Made by a program: the position numbers and the translations under genes
DNA from: Streptomyces cyaneofuscatus
Lineage (GTDB): Bacteria; Actinomycetota; Actinomycetes; Streptomycetales; Streptomycetaceae
NCBI RefSeq assembly: GCF_000718135.1
Contig: NZ_JOEM01000004.1
Location: forward strand, 248,001-312,000
Length of the DNA stretch: 64,000 nt
Direction: 5' to 3'
Notes under the pieces: model-generated
The model's database searches: none
Told to the model about the DNA's origin: nothing
What the model saw: the letters and a program-made list of their open reading frames with translations, nothing else
Shown: positions 45,630 to 53,979 of the stretch, one piece after another
How the letters are laid out: the number at the start of each line of letters is the position of its first letter
Numbering within the stretch: position 1 is the first letter of the stretch

Positions 45630-47294
45630 TCAGCCTCGCGTGAGCTTCTTGTACGTGGCGCGGTGCGGGCGGGCCGCGTCCGCGCCGAGACGCTCGACCT
45701 TGTTCTTCTCGTACGACTCGAAGTTGCCCTCGAACCAGTACCACTTGGAGTCACCCTCGTAGGCGAGGATGTGCGTGGCGACGCGGTCCAGGAACCAGCG
45801 GTCGTGGGAGATGACCACGGCCGCACCGGGGAACTCCAGCAGCGCGTTCTCGAGCGAGGACAGGGTCTCCACGTCGAGGTCGTTGGTGGGCTCGTCGAGG
45901 AGCAGCAGGTTGCCGCCCTCCTTGAGCGTCAGCGCCAGGTTGAGGCGGTTGCGCTCACCACCGGAGAGGACGCCGGCCGGCTTCTGCTGGTCCGGGCCCT
46001 TGAAGCCGAACGCGGAGACGTACGCCCGCGAGGGCATCTCGACCTGGCCGACGTTGATGTAGTCCAGCTCGTCCGAGACGACGGCCCAGAGGGTCTTCTT
46101 CGGGTCGATGTTGGCGCGGGACTGGTCGACGTAGGAGATCTTGACCGTGTCGCCGACCTTGATGGAGCCGCTGTCCGGCGTCTCCAGGCCCTGGATCATC
46201 TTGAACAGCGTGGTCTTGCCCGCGCCGTTCGGACCGATGATGCCGACGATGCCGTTACGGGGCAGCGTGAAGGACAGGTCGTCGATGAGGACCTTGTCGC
46301 CGAAGGCCTTCGAGAGGTTCTCGACCTCGACGACGATGGAACCGAGGCGCGGGCCCGGCGGGATCTGGATCTCCTCGAAGTCCAGCTTCCGCATCTTGTC
46401 GGCCTCGGCCGCCATCTCCTCGTACCGGGCGAGACGGGCCTTGGACTTGGTCTGGCGCCCCTTGGCGTTGGACCGCACCCACTCCAGCTCTTCCTTGAGC
46501 CGCTTCTGGCGCTTCTCGTCCTTGCGGCCCTCGACCTTGAGGCGGGTGGCCTTGCGCTCCAGGTACGTGGAGTAGTTGCCCTCGTAGGGGATCGCGCGGC
46601 CGCGGTCGAGCTCCAGGATCCACTCGGCGACGTTGTTCAGGAAGTACCGGTCGTGGGTGACGGCGACGACGGCACCCGGGTACTTCGAGAGGTGCTGCTC
46701 CAGCCAGTTCACCGACTCGGCGTCCAGGTGGTTGGTGGGCTCGTCGAGGAGGAGCAGGTCCGGGGCCTCGATGAGGAGCTTGCAGAGCGCCACGCGGCGC
46801 TTCTCGCCACCGGAGAGGTTGGTGACCGGCCAGTCGCCGGGCGGGCAGCCCAGGGCGTCCATGGCCTGCTCCAGCTGGGCGTCCAGGTCCCACGCATTGG
46901 CGTGGTCCAAGTCCTCCTGGAGCTTGCCCATCTCCTCCATCAGCGCGTCGGAGTAGTCGGTCGCCATCAGCTCGGCGACCTCGTTGAAGCGCTTGAGCTT
47001 GCCCATGATCTCGGCGGCGCCGTCCTGGACGTTCTCCAGGACGGTCTTGCTCTCGTCGAGCTTCGGCTCCTGCATGAGGATGCCGACGCTGAACCCGGGT
47101 GACAGGAACGCGTCACCGTTGGACGGCTGCTCCAGGCCCGCCATGATCTTCAGCACCGTGGACTTACCGGCGCCGTTGGGTCCTACGACACCGATCTTCG
47201 CGCCGGGCAGGAAGTTCAAGGTGACGTCATCAAGGATCACCTTGTCGCCGTGCGCCTTGCGCGTCTTGCGCATGGTGTAGATGAACTCAGCCAA
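45630..47294 (-). CDS. ettA: Energy-dependent translational throttle protein (ABC-F)
   Basis: 554 residues, the same length as E. coli EttA (about 555). It gates the 70S ribosome E site according to ATP/ADP ratio. The start is the TTG at 47294, since the family N-terminus begins AEFIYTMRKTRKAHGDK and no ATG fits. Two ATP cassettes have Walker A GPNGAGKST and GPNGAGKTT, signatures LSGGEKRRVALCKLL and LSGGERNRLNLALTL, and LLLLDEPTNHLD / LLLLDEPTNDLD. The ABC-F linker contains the arm and long coiled coil (KRQKRLKEELEWVRSNAKGRQ). No membrane segment is present. Confidence 0.95.
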   Translation of the reverse strand: MAEFIYTMRKTRKAHGDKVILDDVTLNFLPGAKIGVVGPNGAGKSTVLKIMAGLEQPSNGDAFLSPGFSVGILMQEPKLDESKTVLENVQDGAAEIMGKLKRFNEVAELMATDYSDALMEEMGKLQEDLDHANAWDLDAQLEQAMDALGCPPGDWPVTNLSGGEKRRVALCKLLIEAPDLLLLDEPTNHLDAESVNWLEQHLSKYPGAVVAVTHDRYFLNNVAEWILELDRGRAIPYEGNYSTYLERKATRLKVEGRKDEKRQKRLKEELEWVRSNAKGRQTKSKARLARYEEMAAEADKMRKLDFEEIQIPPGPRLGSIVVEVENLSKAFGDKVLIDDLSFTLPRNGIVGIIGPNGAGKTTLFKMIQGLETPDSGSIKVGDTVKISYVDQSRANIDPKKTLWAVVSDELDYINVGQVEMPSRAYVSAFGFKGPDQQKPAGVLSGGERNRLNLALTLKEGGNLLLLDEPTNDLDVETLSSLENALLEFPGAAVVISHDRWFLDRVATHILAYEGDSKWYWFEGNFESYEKNKVERLGADAARPHRATYKKLTRG

Positions 47295-47419
47295 GAGAAA
47301 CCGTCCGGCAGCAATAGAGGTGTGGGCAGATACACCCCATCTTGCCTGACGTCCATCCCCGGAAGGAAACCCGTCCGGGGATCGGCCATCCGTCACCGCT
47401 CACGGATGCGCACCCGCAA

Positions 47420-48970
47420 CTACTCAGCGTGCTCCTGTGCTTCCTTGCGGCGCAGGACGAACAGGGCGCCGCCGCCGATCACGAGGAAGCCGACGGCCAG
47501 GGCGGCGATCATCGGGGTGGTGCTGGAGCCGCCCGTCGCGGCGAGGTCGCCCTCCAGGCCGGAGGTGGTGGTGCCGGTCGAGGCGGGGAGGGAGTCGCGG
47601 GCGGATTGGGTGCCGATGCCGCTGTCCTCGTCGGCCTGCTGGTCCTTCTCGGCCGCGATGACGCTGCCGCTGGTGGCGCAGTCCAGCACGCCGGTGAAGC
47701 TCTTCCGGAAACCGGCGGGGCCGGTGATGGTGAAGTCGTACGCCTGGTCCTCGGCGACCGGCATCGTCACCGTCCGGGTGGCCCCGGCGGCCACGGTGTG
47801 CTCGGCGCCGCCCAGCTCGAAGGTGAAGGGCTCGTCGCCCCGGTTGACCGCGGTGATGTCCACGCCGCCGGCCGCGCAGTTCTTCCGGGCGGTCAGGGCC
47901 GGGGCGGCGCCCGTCTCGGCCCAGGTGGCGGTGGCCCGTGCGGAGACCGTGGACTCGCTGGATCCGGCCAGGATCTGGGTCTGGGTGCGGGTGGTCCCGG
48001 CGAAGGCGCGGCCGACCGGTACCGAGGTGGTGGTCTGGATGGACAGCGAGGCCGAGCCGTCGGCGCTGCCCTTCGGCACGGAGAAGTAGAGGCGGGCGCC
48101 GTCGGTGGCGGAGGTGACGGGCTTACCCTTCTTGTCGGTCACCGTGATACCGCTGACCGCCGCGTCCACCGGGGGCGACACGGAGACCTGCTCCGCGTCC
48201 GTGCGGACGGTCACCGGGCCCAGCCGCTCGCCCGCCCGGCCGGAGACCGCCGCGGGCTCCAGCGTCAGGGACGCCCGGGGTTCGGTGACGTTGCGGGCGC
48301 GCCGGTGCAGCCAGTCGGCGAGCTTCTCGGCCTGCTTGTCCACCGCGGTGACATCGGCACCGTCCGAGTAGCGCCAGATGGCGACCTGGGTGCCCGCCGC
48401 GGCGGTCCGCTCGGTGAGCGGACCGGTGCCCGCCGCCTCGGCCAGCGCGGCGAGGTCGTCGACCTGGGGGTAGGAGTGCTGGAGGATCCACCGGATCTTC
48501 CCGGCGTTCCGGTTGGCGCCGAGGGAGGTCTCGGCCCAGGGGGTCTCCAGGTACTTCGCCTGATTCTGGGTGGGGTTGTGGAGGTCGACGCAGTAGGTCT
48601 TGAGCTTGCCGCCGCCGTCCACGGTCATCTCGAAGAGCCCGGCGGGCAGCTCCTGCGTGACGTCGGGGGCGCCGTTCTCACCCGGTGTGCGGAGCACGGC
48701 GCTGTCGAAGGTCTTCAGCCCGTCGAGGACGGCGGCCGCGCCGCCCTGGTGCCGGCCCGGATCGTCGGCGGCCGCCGTGCCCGTCCCGGCAAGGGTGGCC
48801 GCCGTGACGAGACCGGAGAGCAGCAGCGCGGTCACCGGCCGGAGGAAGGCCCGGCCGCGTCGTGGCCGCCCGGTCCCGGTGGCCTTCCCGAACCGCGACG
48901 CTCTGTCACGGACGGCGTGCACCGCCTTCGCGTCGGACGGCGAAGTGGACACTGAAGGCGCAGAAAACAC
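47420..48970 (-). CDS. Sortase-anchored thioester-domain (TQXA) surface protein
   Basis: 516 residues from the GTG at 48970, placed by GGAGGGG at 6 nt. A long Arg-rich n-region leads to a signal peptide (ALLLSGLVTAATLAGTGTAAA). The thioester domain (about 75-240) has C127 in TYCVDLHN and Q195 in the TQxA motif GTQVAIWRY, which together form an intramolecular Cys-Gln thioester in this family. Ig-like repeats follow, then the sorting signal LAATG (476-480), a transmembrane helix and RRKEAQEHAE. LAxTG signals are cut by class E sortases in Streptomyces. No sortase gene lies nearby. It probably binds covalently to a surface target. Confidence 0.9.
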   Translation of the reverse strand: MFSAPSVSTSPSDAKAVHAVRDRASRFGKATGTGRPRRGRAFLRPVTALLLSGLVTAATLAGTGTAAADDPGRHQGGAAAVLDGLKTFDSAVLRTPGENGAPDVTQELPAGLFEMTVDGGGKLKTYCVDLHNPTQNQAKYLETPWAETSLGANRNAGKIRWILQHSYPQVDDLAALAEAAGTGPLTERTAAAGTQVAIWRYSDGADVTAVDKQAEKLADWLHRRARNVTEPRASLTLEPAAVSGRAGERLGPVTVRTDAEQVSVSPPVDAAVSGITVTDKKGKPVTSATDGARLYFSVPKGSADGSASLSIQTTTSVPVGRAFAGTTRTQTQILAGSSESTVSARATATWAETGAAPALTARKNCAAGGVDITAVNRGDEPFTFELGGAEHTVAAGATRTVTMPVAEDQAYDFTITGPAGFRKSFTGVLDCATSGSVIAAEKDQQADEDSGIGTQSARDSLPASTGTTTSGLEGDLAATGGSSTTPMIAALAVGFLVIGGGALFVLRRKEAQEHAE

Positions 48971-49109
48971 AGAATTCCCCTCCGGGCGGGGCCCTCGCGC
49001 GTGGTGCGCGTGTGGGGAATGCCCCGCCAGCAGACTCAAGTGATCCATGAGCTCTGGGAATCGTAAGGACCGAGCGAACCCCAGTCCCCCGTACTGCCCC
49101 CGGCCAACC

Positions 49110-49124
49110 ATTCCGAATCGGAAT
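49110..49124. promoter_or_regulatory. Inverted repeat upstream of the thioester-protein gene
   Basis: ATTCCG-AAT-CGGAAT, perfect 6-bp arms at 49110-49115 and 49119-49124, within the 188-bp gap between the thioester-protein start and the ssb stop. It is a possible operator, and it could alternatively be a weak terminator stem for ssb. Confidence 0.3.
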
Positions 49125-49158
49125 CGTTATCGCCGGGCCGTCCCTGCGACCAGCCCTT

Positions 49159-49632
49159 TCAGGACACAGCCACCTTTTCGGCGGCCCGTTCCGACCGTGC
49201 CCGTGACGCGTCGGAACCGTCTTCCGACTCTCCGTCAGCTCTGCTGTGCGAGGCCGCCGTCAGCGCCGGTTCGGTCCTGACGACCCGGCGGAACGCGGCG
49301 GTCCCGCGGCTCAGATCGTGGCCGACCGCGACCGCCTCGACATCCACGAACGTCCGCCGCCCGCCCTCCCGTTCCTCCTCGCGGACCTTCAACCGGCCGT
49401 GCACCACCAGAGGTTCTCCGATCGCCACCGAACCGGCCAGGTTCGCGGCGAGGGTGCGCCAGGCCCACACCGTGTAGAAGCTGGTGGGTCCGTCCGTCCA
49501 CAGCTGCGTCTCGCGGTCACGGCGCCTCGGGGTCACGGCGAAACGAAATCGCGCCATTCCCCCGGTCGCCGTCTCGCGGAACTCCACCGCGGTGGCCGCG
49601 TTTCCCACCAGCGTCACCATCGTCTCGTTCAT
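49159..49632 (-). CDS. ssbB: Single-stranded DNA-binding protein, SsbB-like
   Basis: 157 residues from the ATG at 49632. An OB-fold covers residues 1-110 (MVTLVGNAATAVEFRET, ARFRFAVTPRRRD, WTDGPTSFYTVWAW, VVHGRLKVREEEREGG). The tail is charged and lacks the acidic DDDIPF-type C-terminal tip that recruits partner proteins in housekeeping SSB, so this is the second paralogue. In S. coelicolor a 156-residue SsbB (from memory SCO2683) is needed for chromosome segregation during sporulation. Here it lies just downstream of dynB/dynA on the same strand. Confidence 0.85.
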   Translation of the reverse strand: MNETMVTLVGNAATAVEFRETATGGMARFRFAVTPRRRDRETQLWTDGPTSFYTVWAWRTLAANLAGSVAIGEPLVVHGRLKVREEEREGGRRTFVDVEAVAVGHDLSRGTAAFRRVVRTEPALTAASHSRADGESEDGSDASRARSERAAEKVAVS

Positions 49633-49646
49633 TTCCCGCCCCCGTT

Positions 49647-49686
49647 TTCCGTCGTTCCGTCGTTCCGTCGTTCCGTCGTTCCGTGG
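49647..49686 (+). repeat. Five tandem 8-bp repeats in the ssbB leader
   Basis: Unit TTCCGTCG, four perfect copies (49647-49678) and one with a single mismatch (49679-49686), 15 bp upstream of the ssbB start codon. Copy number may vary by slippage. Confidence 0.85.
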
Positions 49687-49781
49687 TTCCGGTCGTGCGT
49701 CCCGTATCCGTCCGCCGGCGAACCCGTCCGCCGACGACTTCATGGTGGACGCCGGAAGCGAATCGCGCCGGAGCCTGTGGA

Positions 49782-51755
49782 CTACTGGCCGGTTGTGGAA
49801 AACTCCGTCACCGCCACGTACCGTTCGCGCACCTCCCGGTACCGCGCCAGCTCCGCCGAGACCGGGTCCAGGACCCTGGCCCGGCCGCACCCTGCCGCCG
49901 CCTCGCGCAGCCGGCGTTCGGCGTCCTGGCCGTAGCGCCGGGCGGGGCCCCGGATCGCCGCCGCGCAGGACCACTCAACGAGCGGCCCGCCGACGACCCC
50001 GGCCAGCATGATCAGCGCGGGGACGACGAGCCCCGGCTCCAGGACCCCGACGATCTGGCCGAGCAGCCACAGACCGCCGAAGACCTGGAGCAGCGTCATG
50101 GAGACCTGGGCAAGGACCGCGGCGGGCCACCACTTCGGCCGGGGCGGCCTGGCCGGCCGGCCGCCGAGCGCCACGCCCGTGGCCGGACCCCGGCCCGACG
50201 CCGTACCGAACCGCCCGGAGCCGCCCGATCCCTTGGCGGAACCGCCCCCCGCGGCCGCCTTCGCCGCCAGCTCGTCCAGCGCCTCCGGCAGCCCCTTCGC
50301 CCCGTTGAACGCCGCCTCGCGCACCGCCTGCGCCCAGGGGGCGGGGAGCCCGGCGGAGGCGTCGTCCGCGACGGTCCGGACCGCCTGCTCCACCCGCTGC
50401 CGGGCGGTCGGCTCCTCCTCGGGCGGGGCGAGCGCCTGGCCCATCCGGTCCAGGCTGCCCGGCAGCCCCCGGGACTCGTACCAGCGCCACAGCCGCAGCC
50501 ACGGCGTCCCGCACGCCCGCCCGGCGTTCCTGCGCCACTCCCGCTCGGCGGCCTGCCCGGCGGCGGCCGCCCCGACGGCCTCGGCCAGCCGGTCGGTGAA
50601 CTCCTCCCGGGCCCGCTCCCCCAGTCCCGGCCGCCCCTCCGCCACGTACACCGGACGCAGCCGCGCCGCCGCCGCGTCCACGTCGGCGGAGAGCCGGCGG
50701 GTGGCGGCCGTGCGGTCCTGGACGAACCGGCCGACCATCTCCCGCAGTTCGGGTACCCCGTCGCCGGTCAGCGCGGAGAGGGACATGACGGTGGCGCCGG
50801 GTTCGCCGTGCTCGCCGAGCGCCATGCCGTCCTCGTCCAGGAGCCGGCGCAGGTCGTCGAGCACGAGGTCGGCGGCCTCGCCGGGCAGCCGGTCGATCTG
50901 GTTGAGGACGACGAAGGTGACCTCCGCGTGCCCGGCCAGGGGGCGCAGGTAGCGCTCGTGCAGGGCGGCGTCGGCGTACTTCTCCGGGTCCACCACCCAG
51001 ATCACCGCGTCGACCAGCGCCAGCACCCGGTCCACCTGGTCCCGGTGGGCCGTGGCGGCGGAGTCGTGGTCGGGCAGGTCGACCAGGACGAGCCCTTGGA
51101 GCGCCTCGTCGAAGGCGGCGGGCCCGGGGTGGGGCCTGCGGCGGAGCCGGCCGGGGATCGCGAGGCGGTCGAGGAGCCCGGCGGCCCCGTCGGTCCAGCT
51201 GCACGCGATGGGCTGGGAGGTGGTGGGGCGGCGCAGCCCGGTGTCGGAGATCTGGGTGCCGGCGAGGGCGTTGAACAGGGTCGACTTGCCGCTCCCGGTG
51301 GCGCCCGCGATGGCGACGACCGTGTGCCGCGAGGAGAGCCGCTGCCGCGCGGCAGCCTCGTCCAGTACGCGTCCGGCCTCGGCGAGGGTGTCCCGGTCGA
51401 GGCGGGCGCGGGAGAGTCCGACGAGTTCGCGCAGGGCGTCGAGGCGGGTGGGCAGGGGGCCGCCGGAGGGCCCGTACGCCTCGACCTGCGGCCGCACGTC
51501 GTCCTCGTCGGGAGGGGAGTCGGCGGGGGCGGACGGGTCGGTGAGGTCGGACGGGCCGACGGAGTCCGTGGAGCCCCCGTCCGTACGGGAGTGCCCGGTT
51601 CCGGAATCGCCGCCGCGTGGGTCGGCCGCCGCGGCGCGCCGGGCGATCAGCCCGTCGTCCCAGCGCCCGTCCTTGCTCCGGGCCTCCTCCTTCTCCTCCG
51701 GTTCGCCGGTCTCCGTCGTGCCGTTGCCCTGGTCCTCGTCCGTGACGGCAGTCAT
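49782..51755 (-). CDS. dynB: Dynamin-like GTPase DynB (membrane-inserted)
   Basis: 657 residues from the ATG at 51755, which overlaps the dynA stop by 4 bp. An acidic, disordered N-terminus (about 1-95) precedes the GTPase domain: G1 [13 protein letters not shown] (about 148), G3 [12 protein letters not shown]4 [11 protein letters not shown]. Helical stalk follows, then two transmembrane helices (about 541-590; [20 protein letters not shown] and [15 protein letters not shown]). Streptomyces DynA and DynB stabilise FtsZ rings at sporulation septa, and DynB is the one with two membrane segments (known). The order dynA-dynB matches. Confidence 0.85.
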   Translation of the reverse strand: MTAVTDEDQGNGTTETGEPEEKEEARSKDGRWDDGLIARRAAAADPRGGDSGTGHSRTDGGSTDSVGPSDLTDPSAPADSPPDEDDVRPQVEAYGPSGGPLPTRLDALRELVGLSRARLDRDTLAEAGRVLDEAAARQRLSSRHTVVAIAGATGSGKSTLFNALAGTQISDTGLRRPTTSQPIACSWTDGAAGLLDRLAIPGRLRRRPHPGPAAFDEALQGLVLVDLPDHDSAATAHRDQVDRVLALVDAVIWVVDPEKYADAALHERYLRPLAGHAEVTFVVLNQIDRLPGEAADLVLDDLRRLLDEDGMALGEHGEPGATVMSLSALTGDGVPELREMVGRFVQDRTAATRRLSADVDAAAARLRPVYVAEGRPGLGERAREEFTDRLAEAVGAAAAGQAAEREWRRNAGRACGTPWLRLWRWYESRGLPGSLDRMGQALAPPEEEPTARQRVEQAVRTVADDASAGLPAPWAQAVREAAFNGAKGLPEALDELAAKAAAGGGSAKGSGGSGRFGTASGRGPATGVALGGRPARPPRPKWWPAAVLAQVSMTLLQVFGGLWLLGQIVGVLEPGLVVPALIMLAGVVGGPLVEWSCAAAIRGPARRYGQDAERRLREAAAGCGRARVLDPVSAELARYREVRERYVAVTEFSTTGQ

Positions 51756-53395
51756 CGCTGCCACCTCTCCTTCTGCATGACGGAAAGCGCGGCGATCAGT
51801 TCGGCCTGCGGTTCGGGGGCGATGTCGAGTGTGTCGAGCGGGGCGAGCCTGCGGTCGCGTTCGCCGCCGAGCACCTGGTCCAGATAGGTCGTCAGCAGGT
51901 GCCCGCCCTTGTCGCGCAGGCGCAGCGCGCCCTGGGCCCCGATGCGTTCGGCGAGCTGCTCCCCCGCCGTGCGGGCCCGCCGCCCGCCCAGCAGGGCCGC
52001 CGCGAGCAGGGCGGCGACGGTCTCGGGGTCGGGCGCCACGCTGCGTTCGAGCTGGCGCACCTCCTCCTCAGCGAGCTCCTCCAGGACCCGCCGCCACCGC
52101 CGTACGGCCACGGCGATCCGGCCCTCGATGTCCTCGACGGGCCCCCACCCTCCGGCATCCCGGCCCGCGCCCTCGAACCGGAAGACCCCGGCGGCCGGCT
52201 CGCGGCTCCACTGCGTACGGATCTGGTCGTCGGCGGCGGAGACGGCGCACTGGAGGAGCGCGATCAGGCTGTCCACCAGGGCTTCGAGGAGCTCGCCGGG
52301 GGCGCTGTAGAGGGGGTAGCCGCGCCACCGGGTCCGCGCGTCCCCGGAGAGGACCGCCCCGCTCTGGAGCCTGCGCCGGATCCGTTCGGCCTCCTTGCCG
52401 TACGCGTCCTGGACCACGCCGGTGAGCCGTACGGACGCCGCGTACTGCGCGGCGACGGCCGACGCGAGCTCGGGCATCCGCACGTTCAGCGATTCGATGA
52501 GCCCGGAGGCCGTACGCCCCACCGCCTGCTGCCGGGCGGCGGGGTCCTGGGCCCGGTGGGTGAGCCAGGCGCGCAGCGGGGCGACGGCGGTGGTGGGGAG
52601 CAGTCCGCTGCCGCCGCCCGCGGACTCGGGGAGTTCGGGGATGGTGAAGCGGGGTACGTCCCCGAGTCCGGCGCGGGTCAGGAGCGCCGCGTACTGCCGG
52701 GAGACCTCGGCGATCACCTGGTGGGGCACCCGGTCGAGGACGGTGACGAGGGCGGCGTCGTACTCCTTCGCGGTACGCAGCAGATGCCAGGGGACCGCGT
52801 CGGCGTACCGGGACGCCGTGGTGACCATCACCCAGACGTCGGCGGCGCAGATGAGTTCGGCGGCCAGGACCCGGTTGCGTACGACGAGGGAGTCGATGTC
52901 GGGGGCGTCGAGGATGGCGAGCCCGCGGGGCAGGCTGAGAGCGGTCTCCACCCGCAGCACGTTCCCCTCGTCGTCGGCGCCCGCCCCGAGGTCGTCGAGC
53001 CCGTCGGGGTCCCGGGCCTGACCCGGCGGCAGCCAGATCCGGGTGAGCTGCGGGAGCACCCGTACGCCGGCGAACCAGTGGTGGTCGTCGGGGTGGCAGA
53101 CCAGCACCGGAGTGCGGGTGGTGGGCCGCAGCACCCCGGCCTCGCTGACCCGGCACCCGACGAGCGAGTTGACCAGCGTGGACTTCCCGGCCCCGGTGGA
53201 TCCGCCGATCACGGCGAGCAGCGGGGCCTCGGGGTCCTTGAGCCGGGGCAGGAGGTAGTCGTCGAGCTGTGCGAGGAGTTCGACCCTCGTCTGCCGGGCG
53301 CGTTCGGCCCCCGGCAGCGGGAGTGGAAGACGCACGGCGGCGACACGGTCGCGCAGGGCGGAAAGTGCGTCGATGAGCTGAGGCCGTACGTCCAT
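51752..53395 (-). CDS. dynA: Dynamin-like GTPase DynA
   Basis: 547 residues from the ATG at 53395; two in-frame GTG codons at 53401 and 53404 are possible alternatives and no strong ribosome binding site decides. GTPase motifs: G1 [14 protein letters not shown] (about 62-75), G2 region [11 protein letters not shown]3 [12 protein letters not shown]4-like [10 protein letters not shown] long helical stalk with heptads follows; no membrane helix is present. It partners DynB in remodelling or holding the membrane at sporulation septa (known for S. venezuelae). The two genes overlap by 4 bp. Confidence 0.83.
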   Translation of the reverse strand: MDVRPQLIDALSALRDRVAAVRLPLPLPGAERARQTRVELLAQLDDYLLPRLKDPEAPLLAVIGGSTGAGKSTLVNSLVGCRVSEAGVLRPTTRTPVLVCHPDDHHWFAGVRVLPQLTRIWLPPGQARDPDGLDDLGAGADDEGNVLRVETALSLPRGLAILDAPDIDSLVVRNRVLAAELICAADVWVMVTTASRYADAVPWHLLRTAKEYDAALVTVLDRVPHQVIAEVSRQYAALLTRAGLGDVPRFTIPELPESAGGGSGLLPTTAVAPLRAWLTHRAQDPAARQQAVGRTASGLIESLNVRMPELASAVAAQYAASVRLTGVVQDAYGKEAERIRRRLQSGAVLSGDARTRWRGYPLYSAPGELLEALVDSLIALLQCAVSAADDQIRTQWSREPAAGVFRFEGAGRDAGGWGPVEDIEGRIAVAVRRWRRVLEELAEEEVRQLERSVAPDPETVAALLAAALLGGRRARTAGEQLAERIGAQGALRLRDKGGHLLTTYLDQVLGGERDRRLAPLDTLDIAPEPQAELIAALSVMQKERWQR

Positions 53396-53702
53396 GGTCA
53401 CCACATGCGAAGAATGCCCAATTTTGGCGCCCTTTTGAAGCTTATAGACCCCTCTGCGCGGCGGTTCCACTCTGTGGACAGAGTCGGGACAGAGGGGACG
53501 AGTAGGGCGCAGGCATAACGAGTGCACAACACCCGGGCCACAGGGAGCGAAAAGCTATGCACGATCCGCACTCACCTGCGATTATCGGTTCGCTTCACCG
53601 AACCTCCACATCGTGCCACGCAGGTGAAGCAACCGGGTCCAGGCGATCGGAGCCCTATCCTTGTCCCGGCATGGCCACGGAACCACCCGATCAGGGCTCC
53701 CG
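53396..53702. other. Intergenic region between dynA and tRNA-Arg
   Basis: 307 bp, holding the leftward dynAB promoter and the rightward tRNA promoter. ACTCTG-TGGA-CAGAGT (53469-53484) is an inverted repeat 74 bp upstream of dynA. TATCCT at 53656-53661 could be the tRNA -10. No gene is seen. Confidence 0.5.
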
Positions 53703-53775
53703 GCCCCCGTAGCTCAGTGGATAGAGCAGGCGCCTTCTAAGCGCTTGGCCGCAGGTTCGAGTCCTGCCGGGGGCG
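53703..53775 (+). tRNA. tRNA-Arg (anticodon UCU)
   Basis: 73 nt. The acceptor stem pairs GCCCCCG (53703-53709) with CGGGGGC (53768-53774). The D arm GCTC/GAGC, anticodon stem GGCGC/GCGCT with loop CTTCTAA (anticodon TCT, reads AGA) and T arm GCAGG-TTCGAGT-CCTGC are all intact. CCA is not encoded. It reads a codon that is rare in this GC-rich DNA. Confidence 0.97.
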
Positions 53776-53805
53776 CACCGACCGCACGATGACTGCACGA
53801 CCGCG

Positions 53806-53830
53806 AGGCCCTCCGCCCGGAGGGCCTTTT
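53806..53830 (+). terminator. Hairpin with U tract after tRNA-Arg
   Basis: Arms 53806-53815 and 53818-53827 give a 10-bp stem (the loop opens to GCCC in practice), followed by TTTT. It is the most classical intrinsic terminator in the window. Confidence 0.9.
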
Positions 53831-53979
53831 CGCTGGTCGGGGCAGGTTAGCGGGGAGCGGGGTAGTGGGGCGTAAGAGAGGGTCCGGCGCCGGGCCTGGC
53901 AAGCCGGCAGCCTTCGTATGTCCGGGAAAAAGGCCATTCCGGTTGAGGACTGGGCACATGCCGGATCATTCTTGCGGGC

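Noticed and set aside
49647..49686. Octamer array as a CRISPR or origin iteron
   Set aside because: Units are contiguous, 8 bp long and few; no replication gene or AT-rich stretch is close.
53703..53775. Integrated element with attL/attR at the tRNA-Arg gene
   Set aside because: No integrase gene and no second copy of the tRNA 3' end were spotted up to 64 kb, so an attachment-site call is not supported, only suspected.
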